From Aigarchaeota archaeon (GTDB lineage Archaea > Thermoproteota > Nitrososphaeria_A > Caldarchaeales > Wolframiiraptoraceae): a stretch of 31,338 nt of DNA. Shown here piece by piece: positions 7,793 through 16,042 of the stretch. The stretch covers positions 1-31,338 of the forward strand of contig JANXDQ010000006.1 in NCBI GenBank assembly GCA_025059415.1, written 5' to 3'. The notes below the pieces were generated by a model. That model worked only from the letters and a program-made list of their open reading frames with translations. It was not told where the DNA came from and made no database searches. The first letter of the stretch is position 1. Each line of letters opens with the position of its first letter. Both the position numbers and the translations under genes were made by a program.

Positions 7793-10117
7793 CTACGATA
7801 TTATGTTGTGCATAGCCCTGAGATCTTTCTCGAAAATCCTCAACTTCGCCGGTATCTCAACTTCTATAGGGTCCTTCAAGGACATGCCCATCTCCTTTTT
7901 TGTCTTCCACACCATCGAGTTGAACCTGATTATCTCCTCAGTATACTTCGCATAACGCGTGCTCCAACTCGGCTTCGGGAACCTCTCCAGGTGTAGACTC
8001 CTTTTTGAGTAGAGCTTCCTCCAGATATGGTCTGCTATGAATGGGGAGATCGGGGCGAGCATTAAGAGCACTGTTTTCAGGACTTGGTGTAGCGTGAACC
8101 ACGCCGCCCTCCGCTCGGCATCCGAGAAGCCTCTGCCATAAGCCCTCTGCTTGGACATCTCTATGTAGTGATCTGCGAAGATGTTCCAGGTGAAGTTCCT
8201 GATGTTTGTCGCGGGGATGAAGAAGTTGAATTCTTTATATCCCTTGAGGCAGCGCCTGGTCATCGATGAGAGTTCTGCCAAAATCCATTTATCGGTCGGC
8301 GTGAGCGTGGCTCTTCGGGGCTGTGGGAAACTCGCGACGTAGCGGGCAATATTCAAGAGCTTCGTGATGAATCTTCCAGCCGCCTCTATCCTCTCCTCCG
8401 AAATCCTGAAGTCTTCTCCGAGGCTTGATTCCTGAGCGCACCAGAACCTGAATCTATCAGCGCCATACTTCTCCAATATTGGGGCTGGATCTATCACATT
8501 CCCCTTGCTCTTGCTCATCTTCTCTCCCCTCTCGTCGAGCCCGGTGCCGCTGATCCAGACGTGTTTAAATGGCATCTTCCCCGTCAATTGATAGCATCTG
8601 AGGACCGTGTAGTAGAGCCATGTTCTCACTATGTCTTTTCCCTGAGGCCTAATTGCGACCGGATACGCCCTCTTGAAGAAGTCTGCATCCCTATTATATC
8701 TAGAAATGAAGAGTGGCGAAATGCTTGAGTCCATCCATGTGTCGAATGTCTTATCCTCGCCGATGAATTGGTCATGACCGCATTTCCTACACGTTTTAAA
8801 TGGAGGCCTCTCCGCCCAAGGTCTATAGTATCCACCGGGAGGCGGGACATGCGGCTCCCCGCATCTAGCACAGTACCAGATTGGGATCTCGGTCGCGTAG
8901 TACCTCCTCCTGCTTATCGGCCAATCGATCTTCAATGAGTTAATCCAGTCGAGCAGCAGCTTTCTATGTTGCTCGGGGTGGAATTTCATCTTTGACGCTC
9001 GCTCACTTAACTCCTCGGCGAATTCGAGTTGTTTAAGGTAGTAATCTTGCATGGGGATTATCTCGATCGGGGTCTTACTCCTCTCACAGATGGGCGTTCG
9101 ATGCATTGTGTCCTCAATTTTCACGAGGAGCCCCATTTTCTCCAGGTCCTCGATTATGGCTCTCCGAGCCTCCTCAACCATCATCCCGGAATATCTTCCA
9201 GCTTCCTCGGTCATCCGCCCCTCGGCGTTGATCGCCACGATCTCCTTTAACTCAAGCTCCCTGAAGAGTAAAACGTCCGTGTAGTCGCCGTAGCTACAGA
9301 TCATGACCGCCCCCGTTCCGAATTCGGGCTTGGCCGCGGGATGCGGAATTATCTCGACTTCCCTCTCATAGATCGGGACTATTGCGTGTTTTCCGTGGAG
9401 GTGCACGTACCGTTCATCCTCGGGATTCACTATCACGGCTTGGCAGGCGGCCAGCAGCTCCGGCCTCGTGGTCGCTATCACTAGGTCTCCTCGATCTTCT
9501 TTGATCCCGAACCTGATGTAGACTAGCTTTGTCGGCCTCTCCTCATACTCTATCTCGGCGTCGGCGATCGTCGTCCCACATTCCCAGCAATAGTTGTTAG
9601 GCCTCGTCGCCGAGTAGATGAGCCCCCTATTCCATAGCTCTATGAATGTTGCTTGGGTCAGGCTTCTATATTCCCTCGAGTCCGTCCGGTAATAGTTCTC
9701 GAAGTCGCCGCTGAGCCCCATCCTCTTCATCAACCGGATCATCTCCGCCTCCAACTCGTCGAGCGTCCCTCTGCAGAGTTCCAGAAACTTCTCTCTAGAT
9801 ACTTCTCTGATTGAGATTCCCCGGACCTTCTCGGTGTAGATCTCGACCGGCAATCCATTTCTATCGATGCCTATGGGGAAGTAGACTTCGTGCCCCATCA
9901 TCCTGGCGGTCCTAGCGATCATATCTATCTGGGAATAGTGTGCCGCGGCGCCGATATGCCAGGGCCTCCCAGATGGATAGGGGGGAGGCGTATCTATTAC
10001 GAATATCGGCTTCCTGCTCCTAGCATTGAATTTGTAGAGCTTCTCCCGCTCCCACATCTCATAGACCTCGATCTCGAGTTGGGGATCCCACCTTTTCCCT
10101 ATCACGTCCTCAGCCAT
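7793..10117 (-). CDS. valS: Valyl-tRNA synthetase
   Basis: Class I aminoacyl-tRNA synthetase charging tRNA-Val. 774 residues, archaeal type. In order: the HIGH-equivalent motif in PPPYPSGRPWHIGA (His54-Ile55-Gly56), a Cys pair CWECGTTIADAE, the editing (CP1) domain with VIATTRPELLA, a second zinc-like cluster (CARCGEPH and later CRKCGHDQ), KMSKSKGN near residue 530, and the C-terminal anticodon-binding helices. The opening PIFVIDTPPPYPSG and GIDRNGLPVEIYTEK are characteristic of archaeal ValS. It lacks the long C-terminal coiled coil of bacterial enzymes. The ATG at 10117 has GGTGA about 5 bases upstream. The promoter is probably shared with the divergent transporter gene. Confidence 0.95.
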   Translation of the reverse strand: MAEDVIGKRWDPQLEIEVYEMWEREKLYKFNARSRKPIFVIDTPPPYPSGRPWHIGAAAHYSQIDMIARTARMMGHEVYFPIGIDRNGLPVEIYTEKVRGISIREVSREKFLELCRGTLDELEAEMIRLMKRMGLSGDFENYYRTDSREYRSLTQATFIELWNRGLIYSATRPNNYCWECGTTIADAEIEYEERPTKLVYIRFGIKEDRGDLVIATTRPELLAACQAVIVNPEDERYVHLHGKHAIVPIYEREVEIIPHPAAKPEFGTGAVMICSYGDYTDVLLFRELELKEIVAINAEGRMTEEAGRYSGMMVEEARRAIIEDLEKMGLLVKIEDTMHRTPICERSKTPIEIIPMQDYYLKQLEFAEELSERASKMKFHPEQHRKLLLDWINSLKIDWPISRRRYYATEIPIWYCARCGEPHVPPPGGYYRPWAERPPFKTCRKCGHDQFIGEDKTFDTWMDSSISPLFISRYNRDADFFKRAYPVAIRPQGKDIVRTWLYYTVLRCYQLTGKMPFKHVWISGTGLDERGEKMSKSKGNVIDPAPILEKYGADRFRFWCAQESSLGEDFRISEERIEAAGRFITKLLNIARYVASFPQPRRATLTPTDKWILAELSSMTRRCLKGYKEFNFFIPATNIRNFTWNIFADHYIEMSKQRAYGRGFSDAERRAAWFTLHQVLKTVLLMLAPISPFIADHIWRKLYSKRSLHLERFPKPSWSTRYAKYTEEIIRFNSMVWKTKKEMGMSLKDPIEVEIPAKLRIFEKDLRAMHNIIS

Positions 10118-10166
10118 CGCTTCACCAGCCCTAAATGTGAGTCTAAGGCCAAGGGTGAGCGAAGTC

Positions 10167-10174
10167 TATTTAAA
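10167..10174. promoter_or_regulatory. Bidirectional TATA-like box between valS and the EamA transporter
   Basis: TATTTAAA reads as a TATA-type box on both strands. It is 50 bases from the valS start (leaving room for a leader with the GGTGA ribosome site) and 30 bases from the transporter start (a leaderless or near-leaderless message). Confidence 0.4.
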
Positions 10175-10203
10175 CTCTAAGTTAAGGAAGACTGAGACGG
10201 TCC

Positions 10204-11064
10204 ATGGCGAAGATGTCGCATAAGAGGTGGGCCGGCTACTTCACAACAGCGATGGCCGCGACGATCTGGGGATCAAATGGCGTTATCGTGAATCTTATAG
10301 CCCTTGACCCGTATCAGATAGCCTTCTTCAGGGTGTTCATCGCTTCCGTAGTCCTCGCGCCCTTCACCATAATCTTCAAGTGGAGAGAATTTGCGGAGGC
10401 CCGCCGCCTTCTAGGATTTCTCCTAGTCAATGGCCTGCTCTTATGCCTGGGTTGGGGTTTTCTCTTCGCCTCAATGAAATTGATACCAATAGCGAACGCC
10501 GTCCTCATAAACTACCTCGCGCCGATCTTTACCGCGGCGCTCGCCCCAATACTGCTGAAAGAGCGGCTGGAGAAGGTCATCGCTCCAGCCCTATTCCTAT
10601 CGATGACAGGTATGATCTTAATATCCTACGATGAAGTGATGAGCGGTGGGGCCTCAAATCTCCTAGGGATAATTTACGGCTTGTTGGCCGGATTAGCCTA
10701 CGCCGGCTTCATCATCTCATCGAAGAGGCTTCGGGAAAAGATTTCGAGCCCCGTAATCGCCATATACTCCTACATGTTCGCCGCGATATTCCTAGCACCT
10801 ACGCTACTAGAAACCCCGACCCTACAAATCCAGTCCTTGGCCCTCCTCTTAATCTTGGGCTCAATCAACACGGCTTTCGCGGTCACATTATACTTCTATG
10901 GCCTAGGGCTGATAGAGGCCCATAGGGCCACCGTCATGACATACTTGGAGCCCATTAGCGCGGTCATCTTTGGAGCGGTCTTCCTAGGCCAGATCCCGAA
11001 CCCGTTGGTGGCGGTGGGGGGATCATTGATCGCCTTCGCCGGGTACCTGGTCATCAAGTACTGA
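10204..11064 (+). CDS. EamA / drug-metabolite transporter family permease
   Basis: Integral membrane protein of 286 residues with about ten hydrophobic helices arranged as two EamA repeats of roughly 140 residues each (repeat 1 ends near ILISYDEV; repeat 2 begins at LLGIIYGLLAGLAYAGF). The end of repeat 2 has the family pattern YLEPISAVIFGAVFLGQ. Members export or import small metabolites such as amino acids or nucleotide sugars; the substrate here cannot be told. The N-terminus has a short basic stretch before helix 1. The ATG at 10204 is 30 bases from the shared TATA-like box. It is convergent with the eight-cysteine protein gene, only 3 bases apart. Confidence 0.88.
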   Translation: MAKMSHKRWAGYFTTAMAATIWGSNGVIVNLIALDPYQIAFFRVFIASVVLAPFTIIFKWREFAEARRLLGFLLVNGLLLCLGWGFLFASMKLIPIANAVLINYLAPIFTAALAPILLKERLEKVIAPALFLSMTGMILISYDEVMSGGASNLLGIIYGLLAGLAYAGFIISSKRLREKISSPVIAIYSYMFAAIFLAPTLLETPTLQIQSLALLLILGSINTAFAVTLYFYGLGLIEAHRATVMTYLEPISAVIFGAVFLGQIPNPLVAVGGSLIAFAGYLVIKY

Positions 11065-11067
11065 TCA

Positions 11068-11409
11068 TCAGATCCCGAATTTATCAAGCTTTTTCCTAAC
11101 TTTCTCCGCGGTCCCGATTTTGAACTTGACCTCGAGTTCCTCGGGTTGCTCACGTTCCTCTGTCTTCCGCTTGACGAAGAGGGAGCACCGCCCGTCTGGG
11201 AGCAGCTTCATTTGGACGCAATAAGCATAAGGGCACTTAAATCCGGTGCAGGGGGCTCCAACCCAGTTGCACCAAGGTGGATTCCGTTTAAAGTCTAGCA
11301 TTTTCCTCCCGCATCTAAAATATCTACACTGCGGATTGCATATCTCGGTGGGGTTCCTGTTCAGCGTCCACGGGGGATTTTCTCCGAAACCCGCACCACG
11401 CTGCGCCAA
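11068..11409 (-). CDS. Small protein with eight cysteines, probably metal- or Fe-S-binding; function unknown
   Basis: I do not recognise a named family. The 113 residues have eight Cys in the first 75: positions 24, 28, 33 (ICNPQCRYFRCG), 47, 54, 59, 64 (CNWVGAPCTGFKCPYAYC) and 75. The spacing suggests two metal sites or Fe-S clusters. The C-terminal third is charged and Cys-free, with a Lys-rich end (EKVRKKLDKFGI). No signal peptide or membrane segment, so it is probably cytoplasmic. Start is TTG at 11409. It follows the surface-protein gene by 33 bases on the same strand and may be the third gene of that operon; a functional tie is not evident. Confidence 0.6.
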   Translation of the reverse strand: MAQRGAGFGENPPWTLNRNPTEICNPQCRYFRCGRKMLDFKRNPPWCNWVGAPCTGFKCPYAYCVQMKLLPDGRCSLFVKRKTEEREQPEELEVKFKIGTAEKVRKKLDKFGI

Positions 11410-11442
11410 CGACTCTCATTAATATTGCCAGCAGGTGAGTTA

Positions 11443-13164
11443 TTAGCCTTTTGCCTTTCCCCGCCCGCGGATTACCATGAGAGATGACGCGATAATGATG
11501 GCCGTAACAACCGCCGCTACCAGCAGGGCGGCGCTCTCCATGCTCAATAATCCATTGAACTCGATATAACCTTTCAAATAGATCTCCTCTACTCCGGGCC
11601 CATCGGCAAAAAACTTACTCCGCTGGACAAGTCTTCCATCAGGGGAATAAATATCACAGATTAGATAAGTCGGATAAGGTAATGTGACCTCGAGGGGGAC
11701 GCCGCCCGCTTTAACCTCCCTTAAGACGCCCGTCTCCGCGCTGATCCTTACAGTCGCAGACTTCAAGGGACTGCCCAACGCATCCTTCACCACCACCTTT
11801 AATGGGAAGTTGATGTGCGCGAGATTCAGGTCCATAGACTCCTCTTGGATGTCGATGAGCTCCGCGTATACTTCTCTTTCATCTTTGAGCACCCTTAGAT
11901 CATAGGTTCCGAAAAAGAGTCTGAACGAGACCCTTCCGGACGAATCCGTTACCGACCCAAATTCTTCCCCCGAGAGCTCGTCGATTATCCTGACGCCATA
12001 GTTCGCTAATGGGGCGCTGTTGAAATCCATGAGCCTTATAGTAATGCTCTTTCTCTTGGCGATTAACTCAACACCATCCCTCGGCTTCGAGACCTCAAAC
12101 TCCATTTCCCCGACCAAAACATCTCCCCTGAATACCTTCACCGAATAATTCCCAGCAGGTATTTCACCAAAGCTCAGGGGGACGTATTCGAATGCTGCTG
12201 CCCCATTCACATCTGTTTCGGCGGAGGCGAACTCTTCGGCGAGTTCATTGCTTAAAACGACTTTGAAGGATTCTAATGGTTTCCCTGCATCGTCCACCAC
12301 TTTGACAGTTAATTTCGCCAAGTCTGTGACTATGTCTATGGATTCACTTGAGGTGAATGCTCGCTCCTCGGTGTGAATCAGCATATCCCCGGCCCCCGTC
12401 CTCCTCGTCACATTTAATTTGTAGATGCCTACCCCCTCAATTCTCGAAGAGGGCAAATTTGATATGATGACAGTCCCATTAGTGGAGGATTTCTGCTCAG
12501 AGTATCCCGAGGAGCTTAATGTCAGCGTTATCCTTGGAACAGGATCGCCCTCAAGATCCCTTACCGTAATCTTGACATTGAGTAATGGAAGGGAGATGTT
12601 TTTCGAAACCACCGGGGCGGCGACTTTGATTTCCTCCTCATGGATTATCAGATCATCCATGGTGACTGTTAGGTTATATTCGCCGACTCCCTCCAACTCG
12701 CTGTACGGTACTTGGTTAAATGAGGCGACGCCCCCTTCATCCGTCTCCCCCGCGAAGACGAGGCCCCCTTCACTGCTCAAATTTACAGCGAGCCCGCTCA
12801 ATGGATCTCCATTCAAGTTTGTTAGCGTGAATTTCATAAAGGCTATTTTAGCGGTCAAAGTCACCTCGGTCTGCTCAGGGATTGCTATCCTCTCCTCCGC
12901 CAAAGTTATGCCCCCCAAAACGACTTTTACGACATAATCTCCAGGGGCCACATGTTTAAATTCCGCGCTCCCCGACGCATTTGTCACGAATCTACGGGTC
13001 TCGGTTCCTTTCACCAGTAATACCTCCATCCCACTTAACTCCTCTCCGAGCGGGTTAACGACTTTAACAAGAAGAACTCCCTCCACCTGGGCTGAAACAT
13101 TGGATGGGATTGTGAACGATGTGATGATTAATGCAATTAGGAATACTGAGATCCACTTATTCAT
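11443..13164 (-). CDS. Secreted, membrane-anchored surface protein with six Ig-like (carboxypeptidase-regulatory / Cna-B-like) repeats
   Basis: 573 residues. A signal peptide (about 1-25, hydrophobic core FLIALIITS, cut after VSA) and a C-terminal membrane helix (about 545-566) followed by the basic tail RGRGKAKG put the body outside the cell. Between them are six beta-sandwich-like repeats, each opening with a pattern like VKVVDDAGKPLESFKVVL: starts near residues 30, 110, 200, 290, 378 and 457. Many N-glycosylation sequons are visible (for example NLSS, NLTV, NISL, NGTV, NVTR, NYSV). The role is structural or adhesive by analogy; no enzyme motif seen. It overlaps the Nudix gene stop by four bases (ATGA), so it is translationally coupled to it. 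Confidence 0.8.
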   Translation of the reverse strand: MNKWISVFLIALIITSFTIPSNVSAQVEGVLLVKVVNPLGEELSGMEVLLVKGTETRRFVTNASGSAEFKHVAPGDYVVKVVLGGITLAEERIAIPEQTEVTLTAKIAFMKFTLTNLNGDPLSGLAVNLSSEGGLVFAGETDEGGVASFNQVPYSELEGVGEYNLTVTMDDLIIHEEEIKVAAPVVSKNISLPLLNVKITVRDLEGDPVPRITLTLSSSGYSEQKSSTNGTVIISNLPSSRIEGVGIYKLNVTRRTGAGDMLIHTEERAFTSSESIDIVTDLAKLTVKVVDDAGKPLESFKVVLSNELAEEFASAETDVNGAAAFEYVPLSFGEIPAGNYSVKVFRGDVLVGEMEFEVSKPRDGVELIAKRKSITIRLMDFNSAPLANYGVRIIDELSGEEFGSVTDSSGRVSFRLFFGTYDLRVLKDEREVYAELIDIQEESMDLNLAHINFPLKVVVKDALGSPLKSATVRISAETGVLREVKAGGVPLEVTLPYPTYLICDIYSPDGRLVQRSKFFADGPGVEEIYLKGYIEFNGLLSMESAALLVAAVVTAIIIASSLMVIRGRGKAKG

Positions 13165-13625
13165 TTCCTGTCCACCATGCTGTCTTGAAGACTTGTCTGA
13201 TGAAGTGGAATGTAGTTCTTTATTAAGAATTCGTGCGCATCTTTAAGGGTATCCCTTGCGGTCTTGAAGGTCAATTTCTTCATGGCATTCTCGTAATCCA
13301 GCCACATGTAGCCAACGTGTTCATAGGATAGAGTCACTTCCCGGGTGGATGTCCTTGCGAGGTAGAAGATCACGGTCTTCCTCACGAGCTGCTTCGACTT
13401 CCGGTAAAAGTAATGTATAGTTTTTCTGAACCCCGCTATTATTTCTATATCATTTATCCCCGTCTCCTCCCATACCTCCCTCTTAACAGTATCTATCTCA
13501 GATTCTCCAATCTCAATAGCACCCTTCGGGAAATCCCAGTGACCGGCTTCATAGTGAAGAAGCAGGTACTCGACGTTCTTGTCCATGTAGAATAGGATTG
13601 CTCCAGCGGAGATTTCTTGGAGCAT
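13161..13625 (-). CDS. Nudix hydrolase, Ap4A (bis(5'-nucleosyl)-tetraphosphatase) type
   Basis: Hydrolyses nucleoside polyphosphates, probably diadenosine tetraphosphate. With the start at 13625 it has 154 residues; a perfect Nudix box lies at 35-57 (Gly35, Glu41, then REVWEETGI), preceded by SAGAILFY and HWDFPKG, both typical of the archaeal/animal Ap4A hydrolase group. The frame is open to an ATG at 13703, but a TATA-like ATATTTAA at 13672-13679 and a GGGAGAGGGG ribosome site before the ATG at 13625 favour the shorter form (an ATG at 13646 is also possible). Its stop overlaps the start of the surface protein gene, so they share an operon. Confidence 0.85.
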   Translation of the reverse strand: MLQEISAGAILFYMDKNVEYLLLHYEAGHWDFPKGAIEIGESEIDTVKREVWEETGINDIEIIAGFRKTIHYFYRKSKQLVRKTVIFYLARTSTREVTLSYEHVGYMWLDYENAMKKLTFKTARDTLKDAHEFLIKNYIPLHQTSLQDSMVDRK

Positions 13626-13671
13626 TTTTATACGCCCCTCTCCCATTTTAAAATTAGTCAAGGGGGAGAAC

Positions 13672-13679
13672 TTAAATAT
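13672..13679. promoter_or_regulatory. TATA-like box before the Nudix operon
   Basis: ATATTTAA on the minus strand sits about 50 bases before the preferred Nudix start, allowing a leader of about 20 bases with its ribosome site. On the plus strand the same bases read TTAAATAT and could drive a transcript starting near 13705 into the gene-free stretch that follows. Confidence 0.35.
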
Positions 13680-13709
13680 CATAGCCCTGGCCGACGCTGC
13701 CATCTAGGG

Positions 13710-13999
13710 TATGGGCGTGTAAGCTCTCCCCAGCCTCTCCGGGAGATGCTAATCGAGTTTTCGTGTAGGGGGCTCTTGGAAAATGGCCAAGGATCGGCGG
13801 GAATTTACAGCGTGGGGCCATGAATGAATATGTGGCCAAAATCACTAGCTCGGAGCTCTGCGGCCCTTTCTTAGACTAGTTTGGGGTCGCTTAAGGCAGC
13901 TGCTCCTCCCTGTATGGAACGTCACCCCCCACTTCTAGTGATGAATGAGTCTAAGTTGCAAGAACCTCACGGGTTTTCCGAGGTCGTGCGCCCCGATAA
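13710..13999. other. Gene-free stretch with interleaved inverted repeats, possible structured RNA
   Basis: No convincing protein gene lies between the Nudix start and 14018. Two exact 8-base complementary pairs are interleaved: ATCACTAG (13841-13848) with CTAGTGAT (13935-13942), and CTTAGACT (13870-13877) with AGTCTAAG (13948-13955), the order expected of a pseudoknot. GGGCG (13713-13717) can also pair with CGCCC (13989-13993), closing the region, and GGCCA/TGGCC forms a hairpin at 13816-13837. A TATA-like box lies upstream at 13672-13679. It does not show the conserved sequences of RNase P or SRP RNA. It could be an independent RNA, the leader of the downstream gene, or chance. Confidence 0.3.
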
Positions 14000-14017
14000 A
14001 GTTATATTCATTCATTA

Positions 14018-16042
14018 TTGCCATTGTCCTTAGGCGAGAAGAGGGTGGCGGACCACCCACAACACGTAAATATCCCAACACAAAACAGAAACGGCAATAA
14101 TAGATCTAACAGGGGTAAGGTGTCGAACACGAAGTTCTTGGGATGCTTAAATGACCTCGAAAACTACGTCCCAGCAAATTGGTGGAAGCATATCTTTGAC
14201 CCCATTTACCTGAAGACCGATGGAGATGTTGTGAATGATCCAGACATCACGAGGAAAGAAGTCGACATGATAGTTGACATCCTTGGTTTAAAGCCGGAGG
14301 ACAGGGTACTGGACCTCTGCTGTGGACATGGTAGGCATTCCCTGGAGCTTGCTAGGAGGGGGTTTAAAAACGTAGAGGGGTTGGATATCTCGCATTACCT
14401 CATAAGAAGAGCTAAGGCTCAGGCAAAGAAGGAAATGCTCCAGGTCAAGTTTAGGGTGGGCGATGCGAGGAGGCTACCATATCCCGCGGACTCCTTCGAT
14501 GTGGTCATACTCATGGGAAACAGCTTCGGATACTTTGATAACATAAGCGACGATCTGAGGGTATTACGGGAAATTAGGAGAGTTCTAAGGCCTTGGGGCA
14601 AGGTTTTGATAGACGTCGCCGACGGAGAGCACCTAAAACAGAATTATCAGAAGAGATCTTGGGAATGGATTGGAAAAACGCTTTTCGTATGCAGGGAGAG
14701 GTCGTTATCCTCTGATGGAAATCGATTGATAAGCCGCGAAATCGTGACCGATGTTAGAAAGGGGTGTATCGCCGATCGATTTTACGCGGTGAGACTATAT
14801 GACAGGGAGCTACTCAAGGAGCTACTGAGGCAAGCCGGATTCAGCGATATACTATTCCACGGGGATCTGTCCCCAGATTCTAAAAGAGGACAAGACCTCG
14901 GAATGATGGAGAGGAGGATAATAGCAACGGCTGTAGTTAAGAAATCTTGGGCGCCGGCTCGGAGAAGAGTAAACGGCTCAAAACTCATAGTGGCAGTCTT
15001 ACTCGGCGACCCGTCCAAGAAGGATCCGGTGAAACCCGGCGGGGTCTTCGACGAAGATGACATTTATACGATCAACGAGTTGAGGCGGGCGCTGAGCAAC
15101 CTCGAAGACTACGAGTTCATATACCTCTTTAATCACGATACTCTGATCCAAGATCTGGTCAAGCTTAAACCAAAGATCGATTTCGTCTTCAATCTCTGTG
15201 ATGAGGGCTTTGAAAACGATCCCAAGAAAGAGCTCCATATACCCGCGCTCTTAGATGTGCTCAAGATACCGTATACCGGAGCCGACCCACAGTGTCTGGC
15301 TAAGTGTTATGATAAGTCATTGGTGAGGGGCGTCGCGAGGGAGATGGGGATACCGGTTCCAAACGCCATCTTCATAAAGCCCGAAGATACCATCTTTCAC
15401 TTTCCATTCGATTTCCCGGTCATAGTTAAGCCCAATTTCGGCGATAGTAGTTTTGGGATAACGCAGAATAGTGTGGTCTATAACGAGGAGCAGTTGATAA
15501 ACGCCGTAGCCGAGTTAAGGGAGAAGTTCGGATACGATAAGCCCATACTCGTGGAGGAGTTTTTGACTGGAAAAGACTTGACCATCGGGATAATAGGTAA
15601 TCCCCCCGACGACTACGTAGTATTACCGATAACGGAGGAGGATTACTCAGTTCTCCCGGGGGGACTTCCCCATATATGCGGATATGAGGCCAAATGGATC
15701 CCAGATTCACCTTACTGGAACATCCGCTCAGTCCCCGCAGACCTCCCATCAGATGTTAAAGAATTCATAATTGAGAAAAGCATCCAGCTCTTCATAAGAC
15801 TTGAATGTAGGGACTATTCGAGATTTGACTGGAGACTTGACGCGGAGGGTAATCCGAGGTTGCTTGAAGTTAACCCAAATCCAGGATGGTGCTGGGATGG
15901 GCATCTAGCGAAAATGGCCAATTACGCTGGAATGAGTTATTCGGAAATGTTGCACTCGATATTGAAGGCCGCGGAGAAGAGGCTTGGCATCCAGAGGGGT
16001 GCGAAGATACAGCTCCCAACACAGCTCCAAAGCAATCCCTAA
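14018..16042 (+). CDS. Fusion of a SAM-dependent methyltransferase and a D-Ala-D-Ala-ligase-like ATP-grasp enzyme
   Basis: 674 residues, two enzymes in one chain. Residues about 50-310 form a class I methyltransferase: motif I VLDLCCGHGRH (97-107), acidic residue in GLDIS (121-125), and DSFDVVILMGNSFGY (158-172). Residues about 322-655 form an ATP-grasp ligase of the Ddl type: VIVKPNFGDSSFG with Lys471, LVEEF (511-515), and metal ligands Asp604 (RFDWR), Glu617 and Asn619 (LEVNPNPG). The Ddl loop HG-GEDG is replaced by CDEGFENDP, so D-Ala is probably not the substrate; an amide bond to an unknown amine is the best guess. Start uncertain: TTG at 14018, or GTG at 14045 or 14120, since a TATA-like TTATATT at 14002-14008 implies transcription from about 14030. 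It stands alone, convergent with iscU. Confidence 0.85.
   Translation: MPLSLGEKRVADHPQHVNIPTQNRNGNNRSNRGKVSNTKFLGCLNDLENYVPANWWKHIFDPIYLKTDGDVVNDPDITRKEVDMIVDILGLKPEDRVLDLCCGHGRHSLELARRGFKNVEGLDISHYLIRRAKAQAKKEMLQVKFRVGDARRLPYPADSFDVVILMGNSFGYFDNISDDLRVLREIRRVLRPWGKVLIDVADGEHLKQNYQKRSWEWIGKTLFVCRERSLSSDGNRLISREIVTDVRKGCIADRFYAVRLYDRELLKELLRQAGFSDILFHGDLSPDSKRGQDLGMMERRIIATAVVKKSWAPARRRVNGSKLIVAVLLGDPSKKDPVKPGGVFDEDDIYTINELRRALSNLEDYEFIYLFNHDTLIQDLVKLKPKIDFVFNLCDEGFENDPKKELHIPALLDVLKIPYTGADPQCLAKCYDKSLVRGVAREMGIPVPNAIFIKPEDTIFHFPFDFPVIVKPNFGDSSFGITQNSVVYNEEQLINAVAELREKFGYDKPILVEEFLTGKDLTIGIIGNPPDDYVVLPITEEDYSVLPGGLPHICGYEAKWIPDSPYWNIRSVPADLPSDVKEFIIEKSIQLFIRLECRDYSRFDWRLDAEGNPRLLEVNPNPGWCWDGHLAKMANYAGMSYSEMLHSILKAAEKRLGIQRGAKIQLPTQLQSNP

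Noticed and set aside
13626..13703. Longer Nudix start at the ATG at 13703
   Set aside because: The TATA-like box would lie inside the coding region, and the family N-terminus (S-A-G-A) begins right after the ATG at 13625.
13617..13823. A 68-codon plus-strand reading frame across the Nudix start and the gene-free stretch
   Set aside because: It overlaps the Nudix gene antisense, has no ribosome site, and its translation shows no recognisable pattern.
13710..13999. Possible RNase P RNA or SRP RNA, judged by length and intergenic position
   Set aside because: I could not find the conserved core of RNase P RNA (GAGGAAAGUCC-like and ACAGAA-like) or the SRP helix 8 motif on either strand.
13935..13999. 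C/D box small RNA suggested by GTGATGA at 13938-13944
   Set aside because: No matching CTGA D box or C'/D' pair at the required spacing.
14018..16042. D-alanine-D-alanine ligase for peptidoglycan or pseudomurein synthesis
   Set aside because: The Ddl substrate loop is not conserved and no Mur-type ligases or cell-wall genes are nearby.
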